The notes beneath the pieces are model-generated. The model ran no database searches. It saw only the letters and a list, made by a program, of their open reading frames with translations, and was not told the origin of the DNA. Below are positions 5,054 through 7,403 of a DNA stretch of 7,403 nt, piece after piece. Each line of letters begins with the position of its first letter. Position 1 is the stretch's first letter. Location: assembly GCA_016927175.1 (NCBI GenBank), contig JAFGNC010000177.1, forward strand, positions 1 to 7,403, in the 5' to 3' direction. This stretch comes from Gammaproteobacteria bacterium. GTDB lineage: Bacteria; Pseudomonadota; Gammaproteobacteria; Steroidobacterales; Rariloculaceae. A program made the position numbers and the translations under genes.

Positions 5054-7183
5054 ATGCAGGGGCAGAGACCTACAGAGACTATCGAAGCGGCCGGTTCCGG
5101 CGGCCGCGACTTCGGAACATCGCTGAACGAGGCCCAGCGCAGCGCCGCGACTTTCGGCGCGGCGGCCGAGCGCGGCTTCGCCGCCGGGCCGCTGCTGGTC
5201 ATCGCGGGCGCCGGTACCGGCAAGACGAACACGCTGGCGCACCGGGTAGCGCACCTTCTGCTGCACGGCGTCGCCGCGGAGCGCATCCTGCTCCTGACGT
5301 TCACGCGGCGCGCGGCGCAGGAGATGCTGCGGCGGGCGGAGCGCATCACCCGCGAGGCGCTGAAGTGCACGAACGCCGCGGCGGCCGCACCTGCGGACGC
5401 CGCGCGCGGCCTGTGGTCCGGCACGTATCACTCCGTCGGCAACCGCCTGCTGCGCGAATATGCGCGGGTGGTCGGCCTCGACCCCGCGTTCTCGGTGCTC
5501 GACCGCGGCGACGCGGCGGACCTGATGGATCTCGTGCGCCAGGAGCTGCGCTACTCGGAGAAGGAGAAGCGGTTTCCGCGCAAGGACACCTGCCTCGCGA
5601 TCTATTCCCATCGAGTCAACAGCGCGCAGCCCCTCGGTCGAACGCTGGACGAGCACTTCCCGTGGTGCGGCGAGTGGGAGAAGGAGCTGAAGACCCTCTA
5701 TCGCCGCTACACGGAGGTCAAGCAGAGCCAGCACCTGCTCGACTACGACGACCTGCTGCTCTACTGGCACATCCTCGTGCAGGAGCCGCGCGTCGCGCGC
5801 GAGCTCGGCGCGCGCTTCGATCACGTGCTGATCGACGAGTATCAGGACACGAACGCGCTGCAGGCCGAGATCGTGCACGCCATGAAGCCGGACGGGGCCG
5901 GCGTCTGCGTCGTCGGCGACGATGCACAGTCGATCTATTCCTTTCGCGCTGCAACAGTGGACAACATCCTGAGCTTCCCGCAGCGCTTCGAGCCGCCCGC
6001 GGAGATCGTGAAGCTCGAGAAGAACTACCGCTCGATCCAGCCGATTCTCGATGCGGCCAATGCACTGATGCAGGACGCGCAGCGTCAGTATCAGAAGGCG
6101 CTGCGCTCGGACCGCGCGTCGCGCCGCAGGCCGGCCTACGTGACCGTGCAGGACGACCGGGACCAGGCGCTGTACGTCGTCGAGCGGGTCCTCGAGGCGC
6201 GCGAGCAGGGCGTGGCGCTGCGCCGCCAGGCCGTGCTGATGCGAAGCTCCCACCACAGCGACGCGCTCGAGCTCGAGCTCGTGCGGCGCAACATCCCTTA
6301 CGTGAAATACGGCGGCCTCAAGTTCCTGGAGGCGGCGCACGTCAGGGACGTGCTCGCCGTGCTGCGCTGGGCCGACAACCCGCGCAATCGCGTCGCGGGC
6401 TTCCGCACGCTTCAGCTTCTGCCGGGCATCGGACCCGCCACGGCCGATCGATGCCTGAAGGTGTTCGAGTCGAGCGGCTGGTCGTGGCCGGTGCTGCGCG
6501 AATACCGGATGCCCGCGGGTGCGGCCGAGGAGTGGCACGCGCTGACGGCATTGCTCACCGCGCTGACGAATGCCACCGACTGGGCAGGCCAGCTCGGCCT
6601 CGTGCGCAGGTGGTACGAGCCGCATCTCGAGCGCATCTACGACGCGGCGGGCGTGCGCGCCGCGGACATCGAGCAGCTGGAGCGCCTGTCCGTGCAGTAC
6701 GCGACGCGCGAGCGCTTCATCACGGAGCTGACGCTCGACCCGCCGCAGGTCACGGGCGATCTCGCGGGAGACCCGCTTCTCGACGAGGATTATCTGATTC
6801 TGTCGACGGTCCACTCCGCGAAGGGCCAGGAGTGGGACGCGGTGTACGTGCTGAACGTCGCTGACGGGAATTTCCCGAACGAGCATGCGGCCGGCAAGCC
6901 CGGCCTGATCGAGGAGGAGCGCAGGCTGCTGTACGTCGCGATGACGCGCGCGAAGCAGGACCTGCACCTGATCGCGCCGCTCAGGTACTACATCACTCAG
7001 CAGAGCCGCACGGGCGACAAGCACGTATACGGTGCTCGCAGCCGCTTCATGACCGCCGCGCTGCTCGAGCGGTTCGAGCAGAAGGCGTGGCCGCCGTCGG
7101 CCGCGGCCGCGGTGCGCGCGCTCGAGACCAAGGCGAACGTGCGCGTGGACGCGGCCGGGGCGTTACGCGCGATGTGGGATTAG
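5054..7183 (+). CDS. UvrD/Rep-type ATP-dependent DNA helicase (superfamily 1A)
   Basis: A complete 709-residue SF1A helicase, close to the usual 650-750. The motifs appear in order. The Q motif is LNEAQRSA (24-31). Walker A is AGAGTGKT (51-58, Lys57) and motif Ia is LTFTRRAAQEM (81-91). The Walker B motif is LIDEYQDTN (259-267) and motif III is VVGDDAQSIYSFR (286-298). Motif IV has NYRS (324-327), motif V is TVHSAKGQEWD (585-595) and motif VI is EERRLLYVAMTRAK (621-634). PGIG (457-460) lies in the 2B region. It would unwind DNA 3' to 5' using ATP, for repair or replication restart. Motif V reads SAKGQEWD rather than the SAKGLEF of housekeeping UvrD/PcrA/Rep, and motif II has Tyr (DEYQD) rather than Phe. 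I therefore call it a UvrD-like paralogue type and not UvrD itself. The ATG at 5054 is the first sensible start, and the Q motif begins only 23 residues later. A LexA-like site precedes it. Confidence 0.95.
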   Translation: MQGQRPTETIEAAGSGGRDFGTSLNEAQRSAATFGAAAERGFAAGPLLVIAGAGTGKTNTLAHRVAHLLLHGVAAERILLLTFTRRAAQEMLRRAERITREALKCTNAAAAAPADAARGLWSGTYHSVGNRLLREYARVVGLDPAFSVLDRGDAADLMDLVRQELRYSEKEKRFPRKDTCLAIYSHRVNSAQPLGRTLDEHFPWCGEWEKELKTLYRRYTEVKQSQHLLDYDDLLLYWHILVQEPRVARELGARFDHVLIDEYQDTNALQAEIVHAMKPDGAGVCVVGDDAQSIYSFRAATVDNILSFPQRFEPPAEIVKLEKNYRSIQPILDAANALMQDAQRQYQKALRSDRASRRRPAYVTVQDDRDQALYVVERVLEAREQGVALRRQAVLMRSSHHSDALELELVRRNIPYVKYGGLKFLEAAHVRDVLAVLRWADNPRNRVAGFRTLQLLPGIGPATADRCLKVFESSGWSWPVLREYRMPAGAAEEWHALTALLTALTNATDWAGQLGLVRRWYEPHLERIYDAAGVRAADIEQLERLSVQYATRERFITELTLDPPQVTGDLAGDPLLDEDYLILSTVHSAKGQEWDAVYVLNVADGNFPNEHAAGKPGLIEEERRLLYVAMTRAKQDLHLIAPLRYYITQQSRTGDKHVYGARSRFMTAALLERFEQKAWPPSAAAAVRALETKANVRVDAAGALRAMWD

Positions 7184-7187
7184 GACG

Positions 7188-7313
7188 ATGTTGCTGATCA
7201 GCATCGGTCGTACGGCCCTGCCGCGGCCGGAAGCGCACGGCAACGCGATTCGCGCGGCGGTCGCGGCGGGTGTCCGCCATCGCGACGAGCTGAATGCAGC
7301 GGCGCGACGCTGA
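7188..7313 (+). CDS. Possible 41-codon small ORF, unrecognised
   Basis: ATG 7188 to TGA 7311-7313 encodes MLLISIGRTALPRPEAHG and a further Ala/Arg-rich stretch. It begins 4 nt after the helicase stop, which would suit a coupled gene. However, AGGA at 7182-7185 is only 2 nt from the ATG, and the composition is what random GC-rich DNA gives. No family is recognised and it is probably not a gene. Confidence 0.15.
   Translation: MLLISIGRTALPRPEAHGNAIRAAVAAGVRHRDELNAAARR
7192..7203. repeat. 12-bp perfect palindrome after the helicase stop
   Basis: TGCTGATCAGCA lies 9 bases after the TAG of the helicase. There is no T-tract behind it, so a terminator role is doubtful. It could equally be chance or a protein site. 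Confidence 0.3.
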
Positions 7314-7403
7314 TCCGCGCGGTCCGGCCAAGAGCTTAGCGGCTCCGAACCGCGGCGCGGCGGGCGGCCCCGCGCGCGGCCGGGCCTGTTCGAGCCGTGT
7401 CCC

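Noticed and set aside
4961..7024. Very long open frame on the minus strand, opposite the helicase
   Set aside because: It is antisense to a gene with all SF1 motifs. The long open frame is a by-product of high GC at third codon positions, and its Arg/Ala/Val/Leu-rich product matches no family.

Overview
The window is GC-rich DNA (very roughly two thirds G+C by eye) with dense, single-copy chromosomal genes. I see no phage, plasmid, transposon, CRISPR or RNA gene. The lipoprotein signal, the Prs-like and Nramp-like proteins, the UvrD/Rep helicase and a CTGT-N8-ACAG-type LexA site point to a high-GC proteobacterium. A gammaproteobacterium from an environmental lineage is the best guess, but the species cannot be named from this sequence.

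Layout, left to right: (1) positions 1-916, minus strand: the 5' part of a secreted lipoprotein that appears to lead into a metallo-beta-lactamase fold; its 3' end lies outside the window. (2) 917-1174: a divergent intergenic region with a perfect 9-bp hairpin and a candidate promoter. (3) 1175-2383, plus: a divergent ribose-phosphate pyrophosphokinase-like protein. (4) 2384-2622: a non-coding stretch filled by a degenerate ~32-bp tandem repeat. (5) 2623-3441, plus: an alpha/beta hydrolase with an intact Ser-Asp-His triad. (6) 3499-4737, minus, convergent with the hydrolase: a divergent Nramp-family membrane transporter. (7) 4738-5053: a 316-bp divergent intergenic region with two hairpins, a candidate promoter for the transporter and a candidate LexA box in front of the next gene. 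(8) 5054-7183, plus: a complete UvrD/Rep-type (SF1A) DNA helicase. (9) 7184-7403: a mostly featureless tail with a 12-bp palindrome and a weak 41-codon ORF.

The genes do not form one operon. Each of the five has its own intergenic region, orientations alternate, and the functions (envelope hydrolase, nucleotide precursor-type enzyme, esterase-like hydrolase, transporter, DNA repair helicase) do not make an obvious pathway. I found no convincing novel multi-gene system. The points most worth a second look are the probable SOS control of the helicase, the intergenic minisatellite, and two family members (Prs-like and Nramp-like) whose usual ligand-binding residues are altered.
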